Below are positions 30,611 through 38,891 of a DNA stretch of 39,578 bases, in pieces. Positions within the stretch are counted from its first letter, which is position 1; every line of letters begins with the position of its first letter. The stretch comes from Phycisphaerae bacterium (GTDB lineage Bacteria > Planctomycetota > Phycisphaerae > UBA1845 > PWPN01), in contig JAAXZI010000066.1 of NCBI GenBank assembly GCA_012719955.1, forward strand, positions 1-39,578. Reading direction: 5' to 3'. Position numbers and translations under genes: made by a program. The notes beneath the pieces are model-generated. The model was not told the DNA's origin. It made no database searches and saw only the letters and a list, made by a program, of their open reading frames with translations.

Positions 30611-32629
30611 ATGAATCTGCGCGACGTCGCCATCTCGTATCAACGTGCGGGCCTGGCCGTGCTGCCCGCCCGACGCGCCGAGAAGCGTCCCGCCGTGGGT
30701 GGTTGGAGACAGTATCGGGACCGCCTGCCTACCGAGGCGGAGATCCAAGCGTGGTTTGCCAACGACCACGAAGCACTGTGCATTCTGTGCGGACGGATTT
30801 CGGGGCATTACGAGATCATCGATTTCGACGCCGGCGGCGAGAAGTTTTCGGCCTGGCAAGAGCAGATCCCGCCCGAACTGCGCGACCGACTGGTGGTCGA
30901 ACGAACCCCCTCCGGCGGCTACCACGTTGGCTACCGGTGCGAAGCAGAGATCTGCGGCAACCTGAAGCTCGCCCAGCGCCGGCTGGATGATGGCAAGGTG
31001 GTGACGCTCATCGAGACGCGAGGCGAAGGCGGGCTGTTCTTATGCTCCCCCACGCCGGGCTATGAGGTGGTCCAAGGCAGCCTATGCGACCCACCCGTTC
31101 TGACTGGGGCCGAGAGGGACGTTCTCCTGCAGACAGCGTGGGAATTGAACGAATATGTGCCGCCGGTCGTGGATTGTCCCACGCACAGCGCCATTGTCGA
31201 CCAGAGAGGCGGCATGTCCGTCGAACCGTGCGGCTCTCGGCCGGAGAATGCCGACAGGCCCGGCGATGTCTTCAACGCACGCGGAGACGTGCGCACCGTG
31301 CTCAAACAGCACGGCTGGGTACGGGTGAAGGGCGGCGTGAATGAGTACTGGCGTCGCCCCGGCAAAGCAACTGGTTGGAGCGCCACGCTCAAGGATGGCG
31401 TCTTCTACGTCTTCAGTGCCAACGCCGGCCCCTTCGAACCCAACCGGGCCTACTCGCCCTTTGCCGTCTATACGCTGCTTGAGCACGGCGGTGACTGGTC
31501 GCGCGCCGCCTCAGCGCTGCGAGCACAAGGGTATGGATCGCCGCCGTCCTTGATGAGCATGTCGTCGCCGGCCACAGCACCGCTGGTCGACGCCGCCCCG
31601 ATCAAACTTGAGCCACTGACGGTTCGCAGGCTCATCGCCACGTTCCCCGAGCTGCGCAAGCCCGTCATTCACGGCCTGCTGCGCCAGGGCGAGACGATGA
31701 ACCTGATCTCTGCTCCGAAGATGGGCAAGAGCTGGCTCGTGACCGACTTGGCCCTGTCCATCGCTACGGGCCGCGACTGGTTGGGGCAATTCCGCTGCGA
31801 ACGCGGCGACGTACTGATCCTGGACAACGAGCTGCACCAGGAGACCAGCGCCAATCGCATTCCCAAGGTCGCCAACGCCCGAGGCATCCCCATCGACGCC
31901 TATGCCGATCGGGTGTGGGTCCAGAACCTGCGTGGTTGCCTTCAGGACGTCTTCTCGCTGGGCAGCTACTTCCGTTCGCTCACGCCCGGACGGTTCAAAG
32001 TGATCATCCTCGATGCCTTTTACCGGTTCATGCCGCGCGATATGGACGAGAACGACAACGGCACGATGGCGTCGCTCTACAACCACATTGACCGCTACGC
32101 CGACCTGCTGGGCTGCTGTTTTGTCCTGATCCACCACACCACCAAGGGCAATCAGTCAGGCAAGAGCATCACCGACGTGGGAGCTGGCGCGGGTAGCCAG
32201 AGTCGAGCCACCGACACGCACATGATCCTTCGTGCCCACGAAGAGGACGATGCGGTCGTGCTGGATGCGGCGGTGCGCTCGTGGCCCCCAGTTGCCCCAC
32301 GCTGCCTGCGCTGGTCGTTCCCGGTCTGGGTCGCAGCGGATGACCTGGACCCGGCGCAGCTGCGGTCGGACAGCGGCAAGAAGCGAGGCGAGAAAAGACC
32401 GGAGTGGACGGTGGAAACGTTCGTTGAGGCCTTCGTCGGGGACCGGCCAGCGACGCGCTCGGCTATCCTCGACAAGGCCGTGCAGGCCGGGTTGTCGCAT
32501 TGGCTGGCCGATCGGCTGCTGCGGTCCGCCGACGCCGACGGCCTGGTTTTTCGGCAAGGCCTAGGCAAGCGCAATGAGCCGTTCACCTATCAACGCCGGT
32601 CGTCATCCAGCGGGGAGGGCGAGCAATGA
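30611..32629 (+). CDS. Primase-polymerase fused to a RepA-like AAA ATPase
   Basis: The product is 672 residues. The N-terminal Prim-Pol domain (about 1-190) has LPARRAEKRPAVGGW, the metal site in IIDFDAGGE and ERTPSGGYHVGY. The middle carries an AAA_25/RepA-like ATPase with Walker A SAPKMGKSW (about residues 366-374), a Walker B-type DVLILDNELHQE and LIHHTTKG. A C-terminal wHTH-like part (about 600-660) follows. It should prime and unwind phage DNA. ATG 30611 is preferred; TTG 30587, overlapping the helicase stop, is an alternative because GGAG at about 30592 is 15 bases away. The iteron-like array follows directly. Confidence 0.9.
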   Translation: MNLRDVAISYQRAGLAVLPARRAEKRPAVGGWRQYRDRLPTEAEIQAWFANDHEALCILCGRISGHYEIIDFDAGGEKFSAWQEQIPPELRDRLVVERTPSGGYHVGYRCEAEICGNLKLAQRRLDDGKVVTLIETRGEGGLFLCSPTPGYEVVQGSLCDPPVLTGAERDVLLQTAWELNEYVPPVVDCPTHSAIVDQRGGMSVEPCGSRPENADRPGDVFNARGDVRTVLKQHGWVRVKGGVNEYWRRPGKATGWSATLKDGVFYVFSANAGPFEPNRAYSPFAVYTLLEHGGDWSRAASALRAQGYGSPPSLMSMSSPATAPLVDAAPIKLEPLTVRRLIATFPELRKPVIHGLLRQGETMNLISAPKMGKSWLVTDLALSIATGRDWLGQFRCERGDVLILDNELHQETSANRIPKVANARGIPIDAYADRVWVQNLRGCLQDVFSLGSYFRSLTPGRFKVIILDAFYRFMPRDMDENDNGTMASLYNHIDRYADLLGCCFVLIHHTTKGNQSGKSITDVGAGAGSQSRATDTHMILRAHEEDDAVVLDAAVRSWPPVAPRCLRWSFPVWVAADDLDPAQLRSDSGKKRGEKRPEWTVETFVEAFVGDRPATRSAILDKAVQAGLSHWLADRLLRSADADGLVFRQGLGKRNEPFTYQRRSSSSGEGEQ

Positions 32630-33034
32630 GAATTCGTTTTGTGAATCGTTGGGCACGCACAAAACGAATGTGGCGGCGTTTCGTTTGGCGTTTCGTTTTG
32701 AGCGCACAAAACGAAAGCTGCACGCCGGGTCTCGTTTCGTTTTGTGCGCCCCTTAAAGGGGGCGCACACAAAACGAAACGGCTCAAGTCCGGCGTGCCCC
32801 GCGCCAAGACCTGGCGCAAAACGAAACGGCCGCCTATCCGCCCAGGTTGGCCGACGTCGCGTCCAGCCGAGCCAAGTGGCCCAAACCTATCACCCGTCGC
32901 CCCGACCCAACAGGGGCCAACCCCGGAACCAAGGGGGCGGACGTCACGGTTCCTTCCCCGGCCGGTATCGGCCGGAGATGGCGGCGGGAACGGCAGCCAT
33001 TGTGGACTGACTTTCTTTCGTGAAAGGAATTGCC
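32630..33034. other. Intergenic region between primase and ParB-methyltransferase genes
   Basis: This 405-base region has the inverted-repeat array in its left half. The right half (32830-33010) is C- and A-rich with no clear element. An open frame starts at ATG 32626, which overlaps the primase stop as ATGA and has GGGAGGG nearby, and runs to 33054. Its 142-residue product is Arg/Pro-rich and is largely translated repeats, so I do not call it a gene. Confidence 0.6.
32633..32827. repeat. Array of eight TTTCGTTTTGTGCGC-type sites in both orientations
   Basis: Plus-strand copies are at 32633-32643, 32679-32690 (variant), 32691-32705 and 32735-32749. Minus-strand copies are at 32658-32668, 32702-32716, 32762-32778 and 32814-32827. 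Neighbouring copies form inverted pairs: TTTCGTTTTG-AGCGCA-CAAAACGAAA at 32691-32716, and a larger palindrome at 32735-32778 centred on CCCCTTAAAGGGG. Position right after the replication genes and before a ParB-domain gene suggests an origin, partition site or operator array. Confidence 0.9.
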
Positions 33035-34426
33035 ATGAACATCGAATTGCGTGACATCGATCAGGTCAGACCATATCCCGGCAATCCGCGCCAGAACGAC
33101 GAGGCGGTGGACGCCGTTGCCGCCAGTTTACGGGAGTTCGGGTTCCGCCAGCCCATCGTCGTGGATGGCGAAGGCGTGATCATCGTCGGGCACACCCGTT
33201 GGAAGGCAGCGAAGAAGCTGGGCCTGGCGAAGGTGCCGGTCCACGTCGCCACGGACCTGAGCGAATCGCAGGTTAAGGCCTACCGCATCGCCGACAACCA
33301 GACTGCTGCCATCGCCGAGTGGGACTACGAACTGCTGCCCATCGAGCTGTCGTCGCTGCAGGAGATGGATTTCGATCTTAACCTGTTGGGCTTCGACCAG
33401 GAGGAACTGGCGCGGCTGATGAGTGGCGACGTGCAGCAAGGTCTGACCGATCCCGACGACGTGCCTGCCCCGCCGGATGCTGCGACAACGCAGCCAGGCG
33501 ATCTGTGGATTCTCGGCAACCACCGCCTGCTGTGCGGGGACAGCAGCAAGGCCGAGGACGTAAACCGCCTGCTTGAGGGCGCGACCATCCACCTGTGCAA
33601 TACCGATCCGCCCTACAACGTGAGGGTTGAACCGCGCAGCAACAATGCCATCGCGGCGGGACTTTCGTCGTTCCCGGCTTCCAACGCCATCGAGGCAGCC
33701 GATGCGCGGGGCATGCATCACCAGGGGTTCGACCTGGCCCGCCACAAGAGCAAGGCTCACGCCACGCACAAGAAACTGCGGGCCAAGGACCGACCGCTGG
33801 TCAATGATTTTGTCAGCGATGAGGAATTCGACCGACTGCTTGAGGCTTGGTTCAGCAACATCGCCCGCGTACTCGCACCCGGCCGAAGTTTCTACATCTG
33901 GGGCGGCTACGCCAATTGCGCCAACTATCCGCCGGTGCTCAAACGCTGCGAACTGTACTTTTCGCAAGCGATCATCTGGGTGAAGGAGCACCCGGTTCTG
34001 ACGCGCAAAGACTTTATGGGCAACCACGAGTGGTGCTTCTATGGATGGCGCGAGGGTGCGGCCCATAAGTTCTACGGCCCATCGAATGTGTCCGACGTCT
34101 GGTCGGTCAAGAAGGTCAACCCGCAGTCAATGGTCCATCTCACCGAGAAGCCAGTTGAGCTCGCAGTGCGGGCGATCCAGTACTCGTCGCTGGCTGGAGA
34201 GAACGTGCTGGACCTGTTTGGCGGCAGCGGTTCGACGCTGATCGCCGCTGAGCAGACCGGGCGCAACGCCTACCTGATGGAGCTCGATCCGTTGTACTGC
34301 GATGTGATCGTGCAACGATGGGAGAAGTTCACCGGCAAGAAGGCACGGCGCATCTCCGGAGACGAGGTCACTGACTCGACTGAGAAGACCCCAGCCATGA
34401 TGGCCGGGGTCGACGAAGCGGAGTGA
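33035..34426 (+). CDS. ParB-like domain fused to DNA methyltransferase
   Basis: The product is 463 residues. The N-terminal ParB/Srx-type domain (1-100) has RPYPGNPRQND and VVDGEGVIIVGHTRWKAAKKLG. The C-terminal N6-adenine/N4-cytosine methyltransferase has D191-P-P-Y194 before D393-L-F-G-G-S-G399, so the motif order is that of the beta class. It would modify phage DNA, for protection or replication control. ATG 33035 has AAAGGA 6 bases upstream. No restriction enzyme is next to it, so it looks like a phage orphan methyltransferase. Confidence 0.92.
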   Translation: MNIELRDIDQVRPYPGNPRQNDEAVDAVAASLREFGFRQPIVVDGEGVIIVGHTRWKAAKKLGLAKVPVHVATDLSESQVKAYRIADNQTAAIAEWDYELLPIELSSLQEMDFDLNLLGFDQEELARLMSGDVQQGLTDPDDVPAPPDAATTQPGDLWILGNHRLLCGDSSKAEDVNRLLEGATIHLCNTDPPYNVRVEPRSNNAIAAGLSSFPASNAIEAADARGMHHQGFDLARHKSKAHATHKKLRAKDRPLVNDFVSDEEFDRLLEAWFSNIARVLAPGRSFYIWGGYANCANYPPVLKRCELYFSQAIIWVKEHPVLTRKDFMGNHEWCFYGWREGAAHKFYGPSNVSDVWSVKKVNPQSMVHLTEKPVELAVRAIQYSSLAGENVLDLFGGSGSTLIAAEQTGRNAYLMELDPLYCDVIVQRWEKFTGKKARRISGDEVTDSTEKTPAMMAGVDEAE

Positions 34427-34435
34427 GCGATGACG

Positions 34436-34813
34436 CTAAACGTTGCTGGTGAACAAGCCGCGATCGGTCTTCTTGAAGCGGGCCTTCTCGCCCTTGGTCT
34501 GAATCTCTCGGAGGATCGCGGCGTAGATGGTTGCGTGCGGCGTCTTGCCGTCGCTGGTCCACATGCCCTTGTCGAGCATGGTTCGGACGATATCCCGGCA
34601 GCGCATCGGCTGCCTGGCGTCCTTGAGGACTTGGGCAGCGGCGTCCAGTCCGCTGGTCTTCCTGGCCTTCGCGGGCTTGGGCACAGCGGTGCTGACCGGC
34701 GGGGGCGAGGCCTGCTCGCCGCGCTCGATCGGTTCGACGGCGTGAACTCGCGGCTTGCCAGTGGTGGTTGCAGCGCTCTTGGCGGTCTTGGTTTTCTTTC
34801 CGACGTTCGACAT
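34436..34813 (-). CDS. HARE-HTH winged-helix protein
   Basis: The product is 125 residues. The first 50 are Lys/Ala/Pro-rich and probably disordered. The C-terminal part (about 55-125) matches the HARE-HTH domain: LDAAAQVLKDARQPMRCRDI, MLDKGMW, ATIYAAILREI and FKKTDRGLF. These domains bind DNA and are often linked to sensing of modified bases. ATG 34813 has AAGGAGA 7 bases upstream. It is the last gene of a three-gene minus-strand cassette converging on the methyltransferase gene. Confidence 0.8.
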   Translation of the reverse strand: MSNVGKKTKTAKSAATTTGKPRVHAVEPIERGEQASPPPVSTAVPKPAKARKTSGLDAAAQVLKDARQPMRCRDIVRTMLDKGMWTSDGKTPHATIYAAILREIQTKGEKARFKKTDRGLFTSNV

Positions 34814-34864
34814 GGCGTGATCTCCTTCGGCCGTGTTCGGGCTGGCCAGGCCCATGCACTGTGG

Positions 34865-35230
34865 TTACAGACCCAAGTCTTCCGCGAGGCGGTTCTGCTG
34901 GTCCCAGCCACCGAGGGCCTGGGCCAGTTGCTCAGCGAACCAGCGGACTTCGCGGCTCACGTTTTCGTCGCTAATGCTGGCGGGCTGCAGCCAGGAGGCG
35001 ATGGCGGCAACAGCCTCCGGCGAGAGGTTCTCGCGGAGGGCGGCAATCAAAGATTCGCTTCCGTAGCCGGCATCGGCACGGCCAGCGTCGTAAGCGTCTT
35101 GGAGCGCTTGCCGCAGACCGACCACCCCAACCTCGTGGAAGTCGAGGCTATCGCGGTTACGCGGCTCGAGCGTCTCGATGGACAGATGTTTGCGGGCTAT
35201 CCTCGTGAACAAGTCCTGCTTGGCAGTCAT
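34865..35230 (-). CDS. DUF6900-like phage protein
   Basis: The product is 121 residues. The N-terminal half (IARKHLSIETLEPRNRDSLD, FHEVGVVGLRQALQDAYDAG) matches what I know of DUF6900 proteins. The rest (about 62-121) is helical and ends WFAEQLAQALGGWDQQ. ATG 35230 has AAAGGA 7 bases upstream. Function is unknown. It is the middle gene of the minus-strand cassette. Confidence 0.75.
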   Translation of the reverse strand: MTAKQDLFTRIARKHLSIETLEPRNRDSLDFHEVGVVGLRQALQDAYDAGRADAGYGSESLIAALRENLSPEAVAAIASWLQPASISDENVSREVRWFAEQLAQALGGWDQQNRLAEDLGL

Positions 35231-35248
35231 CGCGCTATCCTTTCGGGT

Positions 35249-35521
35249 TCAGTCGATGAAGCGCTGGAGTTCGCGGTAGTAGCCATCCACGTCGCCGTTT
35301 GTGCCGACGACGCCATCACAGCGACGCTGGACCTCCGTGGCGATCCAGAACAGTTCCGTGTCGTCGGTGCCCTTGGCATCGATCTCCCAGGTCTTCCAGG
35401 CCTGCTCGCCTTTGCCGGGCTCGGCGATGATGCTGTCGATACGGACGGTATTGCTGCCGCGCTGTCGTTCGATGGCGACGTGCCCGGCGGGCCCCTCGAG
35501 TTCGATCCGCTTGGTTCGCAT
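35249..35521 (-). CDS. Small conserved-looking phage protein, function unknown
   Basis: The product is 90 residues, mixed beta then helix: MRTKRIELEGPAGHVAIER, TVRIDSIIAE, WKTWEIDAKG, then a helix TELFWIATEVQRRCDG and a YYRELQRFI end. ATG 35521 has AAGGAGA 7 bases upstream. It heads the minus-strand cassette with an 18-base gap to the next gene. No family is recognised. Confidence 0.75.
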   Translation of the reverse strand: MRTKRIELEGPAGHVAIERQRGSNTVRIDSIIAEPGKGEQAWKTWEIDAKGTDDTELFWIATEVQRRCDGVVGTNGDVDGYYRELQRFID

Positions 35522-35654
35522 GTTCTATCTCCTTGTGAATACTGGCCTTACAGACACATTCAGCCATCGGTCTTGCCCCGCAGCAAGGCCATTTCGCGGA
35601 ACGGATGGAATTTCGTGCGGCGCGCATGTGGCGATGTGGTCGGAGGTTACGAAC

Positions 35655-35909
35655 ATGGCTAAAGAATCCCGGAAGAATTCCGCCAACCCCGCCGTGCCCC
35701 CTCCGCTCGGGACGGGCCAACCGGTCGTCAACCCAATGGCGCTTTCCGTAGAGGAAGTGTCACGGCTCCTGTCGGCGGCTGGAGGCAAACGGATCACGGC
35801 CGAGCAGATCCAGGCCGACCTGGACGCCGGAGCACCGGTGGGGCCTGACGGGAAAATCAATCTGGTCCACTACGCCGCCTGGCTGGTGCGGGAGGTGCAG
35901 ACGCGTTGA
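35655..35909 (+). CDS. Small protein resembling the TerL N-terminal domain
   Basis: The product is 84 residues. From residue 28 it reads MALSVEEVSRLL..., then ends INLVHYAAWLVREV. The N-terminus of the next gene (TerL) has VAEAVRLL... and IDLVRYAAWL in the same order and spacing, so the two appear related. It may be a small-terminase or DNA-binding accessory. ATG 35655 has GGAGG 8 bases upstream. Its stop overlaps the TTG start of TerL (35906-35909). The divergent spacer 35522-35654 holds the hairpin CTTGC-CCCGCA-GCAAG. Confidence 0.75.
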   Translation: MAKESRKNSANPAVPPPLGTGQPVVNPMALSVEEVSRLLSAAGGKRITAEQIQADLDAGAPVGPDGKINLVHYAAWLVREVQTR

Positions 35910-38188
35910 AGTTCGACCCGCGCCAGCTTCGTGTCGCTGAGGCCGTGCGCCTGCTGAACTCCACGCCGGTGGGCGAGGTGGTGCAGCCGCACGTGGTCTA
36001 CCGGCATCTCAATCGCGCTGCCTACAAGATCGGCGATGGTCGGCGCATCGATCTGGTGCGCTACGCCGCATGGCTCTTCCACGCCAGGCGAGAGACCTTT
36101 GAGCCGGGTTGGACCGAGACCGACTACGAACGACACAAGGAAGCAGTAAACGCGCGCAGCCGCGCCGCGTCGGAGTCGTCACGCGACATTGCCGCCGAGG
36201 GTTGGATCCATCCGCCCGCCAACCCCGAACGCAAGGAGTTGTGTCGCCGCTCGTTTCAAGACTTCTGCGAGCAGTATTTTCCGCAGACGTTTCACTTGGC
36301 CTGGTCACAAGACCACCTGACGGTCATTGCCAAGATCGAGCAAGCCGTGCTTGAAGGTGGCCTGTTTGCGATGGCCATGCCCCGCGGATCGGGCAAGACC
36401 ACGTTGTGCGAGACGGCATGTCTGTGGGCACTGCTGTACGGGCACCGCGAGTTTGTGGCGCTGATTGGCAGCGACGAGGATCATGCCGCCGACATGCTCG
36501 ACTCGATCAAGAGCGAGCTGGAAAACAACGACCTGCTCGACGAGGACTTCTCCGAGGTCACCGGTCCGATTCGAGCGTTGGAGGGAATCCACCAACGCGC
36601 AGCCGGCCAACTCTACCGCGGCGCACGCACCCACCTCGGATGGACGGCGAAGGAGATTGTGCTGCCGACCATCGAGGCCTCGCCGGCCAGCGGCGGGATC
36701 ATCAAGGTCACGGGCATCACCGGGCGCATCCGAGGCATGAAGCATAAGCGGGCCGATGGCAAGACCACTCGTCCGTCGCTGGTTCTGCTCGACGATCCAC
36801 AGACCGATGAGTCGGCCCGCTCTCCGTCGCAGTGCGCTGCGCGAGAACAGATCCTCGCGGGCGCGATCCTCGGCCTGGCCGGTCCGGGGCGCAAGATCTC
36901 CGGGCTGATGACGCTGACCGTCGTCCGTCCCGACGACATGGCCGACCGCATCCTGAATCGGGAGAAGCATCCGGAGTGGCAAGGCCAACGCACGAAAATG
37001 GTCTATTCGTTCCCGACCGCCGAAAAGCTCTGGCAGCGGTACGCCCAGCTTCGTGCCGAGGGCCAGCGCAGCGGCCGGGGAACACAGGAAGCAACCGAGT
37101 TTTACCGCCGACATCGCGCAGAGATGGACGAGGGCGCTCTTGTCGCCTGGCCGCAGCGCCACAATCCCGACGAACTGAGCGCCATTCAGCACGCGATGAA
37201 TCTCAAACTTGACCACGGCGAAGCGGCCTTCTGGGCCGAGTACCAGAACGAGCCGTTGCCAGAGGCGGGTGATACTGATGACCTGCTGACCGCCGAGGCC
37301 ATCGCTGTCAAGACCAACGGCATGAAGCGCGGGGAGGTGCCCGTGGGCGTCAGCCACCTGACGATGTTCATCGACGTGCAGGGCAACGCACTGTTCTGGA
37401 TGATTTGCGGCTGGGAGGAGGACTTTACCGGCTATCTGCTGGACTACGGAACGTATCCCGACCAGAAACGGGCCTACTTCACGCTGCGCGACATCCGACG
37501 CACCTTGATGATGGTCCACTCCGGCGGCGGCCAGGAAAGCGCGATCTACGCGGGACTGGAGGCCCTCACCAGTCGACTGCTGACCCGGCACTGGCGGCGC
37601 GACGACGGCGCGGAGATGGTCGTCGAGCGTTGCCTGATCGACGCCAACTGGGGCAACTCCACGGACGTGGTATACCAGTTCTGTCGCCAAAGCCCGCACG
37701 CGGCGGTGCTGATGCCGAGCCACGGCAAGTACGTCGGCGCATCGAGCGTTCCGTTTTCCGACTACAAGCCCAAGCGTGGCGATCGCGTGGGATTGCACTG
37801 GCGTGTACCCAATATTCAGGGCCGACGATCAGTGCGCTATGTCCTGATCGACACCAATTACTGGAAGAGTTTCGTTCAAGCACGGCTGGTCGTGCCCATG
37901 GGTGATCCCGGTTGCTTGTCTCTTTTCGAGCCGTCTGCGGGCCATGATCACCGGCTGCTCTCGGAGCATCTGACGGCCGAGTACCGGGTGAGGACGGAGG
38001 GACGCGGGCGGCAGGTCGACGAATGGAAGCTTCGCAAACCAGGCCTGGACAACCACTGGCTGGACTGCCTGGTCGGCTGCGCGGTTGCGGCCAGCATGCA
38101 GGGTTGCGTGCTGTTCGGCACCGATACCAAGCGCGAGATCAACCGTCCTCGCCTTAGACTCTCGACGCTGCAGAGGAGGAACCGATGA
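35906..38188 (+). CDS. Phage terminase large subunit, GpA-like
   Basis: The product is a 760-residue packaging motor and nuclease. After a 60-residue N-terminal domain like the preceding small protein, the ATPase has Walker A PRGSGKTT (about residue 158) and Walker B SLVLLDDPQTDES (about 290). The nuclease half has FIDVQGN (about 489), LIDANWG (about 575) and a final HWLDCLVGCAVA. The family is the lambda GpA type, usual for cos phages. The start is TTG 35906, coupled to the upstream stop. It is followed by a zinc-ribbon gene with an ATGA overlap. Confidence 0.92.
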   Translation: MKFDPRQLRVAEAVRLLNSTPVGEVVQPHVVYRHLNRAAYKIGDGRRIDLVRYAAWLFHARRETFEPGWTETDYERHKEAVNARSRAASESSRDIAAEGWIHPPANPERKELCRRSFQDFCEQYFPQTFHLAWSQDHLTVIAKIEQAVLEGGLFAMAMPRGSGKTTLCETACLWALLYGHREFVALIGSDEDHAADMLDSIKSELENNDLLDEDFSEVTGPIRALEGIHQRAAGQLYRGARTHLGWTAKEIVLPTIEASPASGGIIKVTGITGRIRGMKHKRADGKTTRPSLVLLDDPQTDESARSPSQCAAREQILAGAILGLAGPGRKISGLMTLTVVRPDDMADRILNREKHPEWQGQRTKMVYSFPTAEKLWQRYAQLRAEGQRSGRGTQEATEFYRRHRAEMDEGALVAWPQRHNPDELSAIQHAMNLKLDHGEAAFWAEYQNEPLPEAGDTDDLLTAEAIAVKTNGMKRGEVPVGVSHLTMFIDVQGNALFWMICGWEEDFTGYLLDYGTYPDQKRAYFTLRDIRRTLMMVHSGGGQESAIYAGLEALTSRLLTRHWRRDDGAEMVVERCLIDANWGNSTDVVYQFCRQSPHAAVLMPSHGKYVGASSVPFSDYKPKRGDRVGLHWRVPNIQGRRSVRYVLIDTNYWKSFVQARLVVPMGDPGCLSLFEPSAGHDHRLLSEHLTAEYRVRTEGRGRQVDEWKLRKPGLDNHWLDCLVGCAVAASMQGCVLFGTDTKREINRPRLRLSTLQRRNR

Positions 38189-38400
38189 CTCCCCGGAGCG
38201 AATCCCAGCGAGTCGCAGACTGCGACAAGCCTGTGGGTTTGGAGTGTCGCAACTGCGGTTGTCGTCATTTCTACGTCGTCTACACGCGGCCGACCGAGCG
38301 GGGAATCACCCGCGTGCGGGCCTGTCGTCATTGCGGAAGACGAATCGTCACGCGCGAAACCATCCTTGGCGACCCGCAGCGCGGCCAGTACCGCTCCTGA
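38185..38400 (+). CDS. Small zinc-ribbon protein
   Basis: The product is 71 residues. CRNCGCRHFYVVYTR and RACRHCGRRIVTRE supply four cysteines in two CxxC pairs, like the zinc ribbon of NrdR or small phage regulators. ATG overlaps the TerL stop (ATGA 38185-38188). It may act in late transcription or as a packaging accessory. Confidence 0.8.
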   Translation: MTPRSESQRVADCDKPVGLECRNCGCRHFYVVYTRPTERGITRVRACRHCGRRIVTRETILGDPQRGQYRS

Positions 38401-38478
38401 ATTACACGGGTGGAACAATTCGCAGCCTGCGCCTCTTTCGAGCCGACACAAACCCCATCTGCTGACACATCACAGTTG

Positions 38479-38694
38479 ATGGCCATGCAACTGCCCACAT
38501 TGCCGGACAGCGGTCCGCTGCTTACCGAACTGCGGTTCGTAAGTCCCATGGACCGCGACGATGCCATCCAGGAAGCGTGGCTTGCCTACCTGGAGGGGCG
38601 CGACCCGGCCCGTGCCGTGGCGACGTTCGCCCAGCGCCTGCGCCGGGAACGACAACGAACTCTGGTCAGTTCGAGCGTGACGGAGCTGGTGTGA
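38479..38694 (+). CDS. Small phage protein with sigma region 2-like segment
   Basis: The product is 71 residues from ATG 38479; GTG 38410 would add 23 with no clear content. The stretch MDRDDAIQEAWLAYLEGRDP resembles the core-binding helix of sigma factors (DDxxQEAW). No HTH follows. The ribosome site is weak. Its stop overlaps the next start (TGATG at 38692-38696). A role in late transcription is possible. Confidence 0.6.
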   Translation: MAMQLPTLPDSGPLLTELRFVSPMDRDDAIQEAWLAYLEGRDPARAVATFAQRLRRERQRTLVSSSVTELV

Positions 38695-38891
38695 TGTCCT
38701 CGAACCTCGACAACGCGATCCGCGACAACGCCGCCGGGCCGAAGAAGGCGACTGGCGATTCGGGCAGCATCGAGCAGCACTCGCTGGCCGACCAGATCGC
38801 GGCCGACAAGCACCTGGCCAGCAAACAGGCGATTTCAGGCAAGGGCCTGGGCGTCAAGCTGGTCAAACTCTCTCCTCCGGGGGCAGCGTGA
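38694..38891 (+). CDS. Small protein preceding the portal gene
   Basis: The product is 65 residues: SNLDNAIRDNAAGPKKATGD, then SLADQIAADKHLASK and GLGVKLVKLSPPG. It is hydrophilic with no membrane segment. Its place between terminase and portal fits the short head-joining proteins (gpW position) of lambda-type phages, though the family is not proven. GGAG lies about 8 bases upstream of ATG 38694. Confidence 0.75.
   Translation: MSSNLDNAIRDNAAGPKKATGDSGSIEQHSLADQIAADKHLASKQAISGKGLGVKLVKLSPPGAA

Noticed and set aside
32633-32827. CRISPR array
   Set aside because: The repeats alternate in orientation, are only 11-15 bases long and have irregular spacing. No cas genes are present.
33035-34426. 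Complete restriction-modification system
   Set aside because: No restriction endonuclease gene is adjacent. The ParB-methyltransferase fusion sits in a phage replication/packaging context, typical of an orphan phage methyltransferase.
36305-37798. 497-codon open frame antisense to the terminase gene
   Set aside because: The terminase motifs on the plus strand are unambiguous and the antisense product has none.
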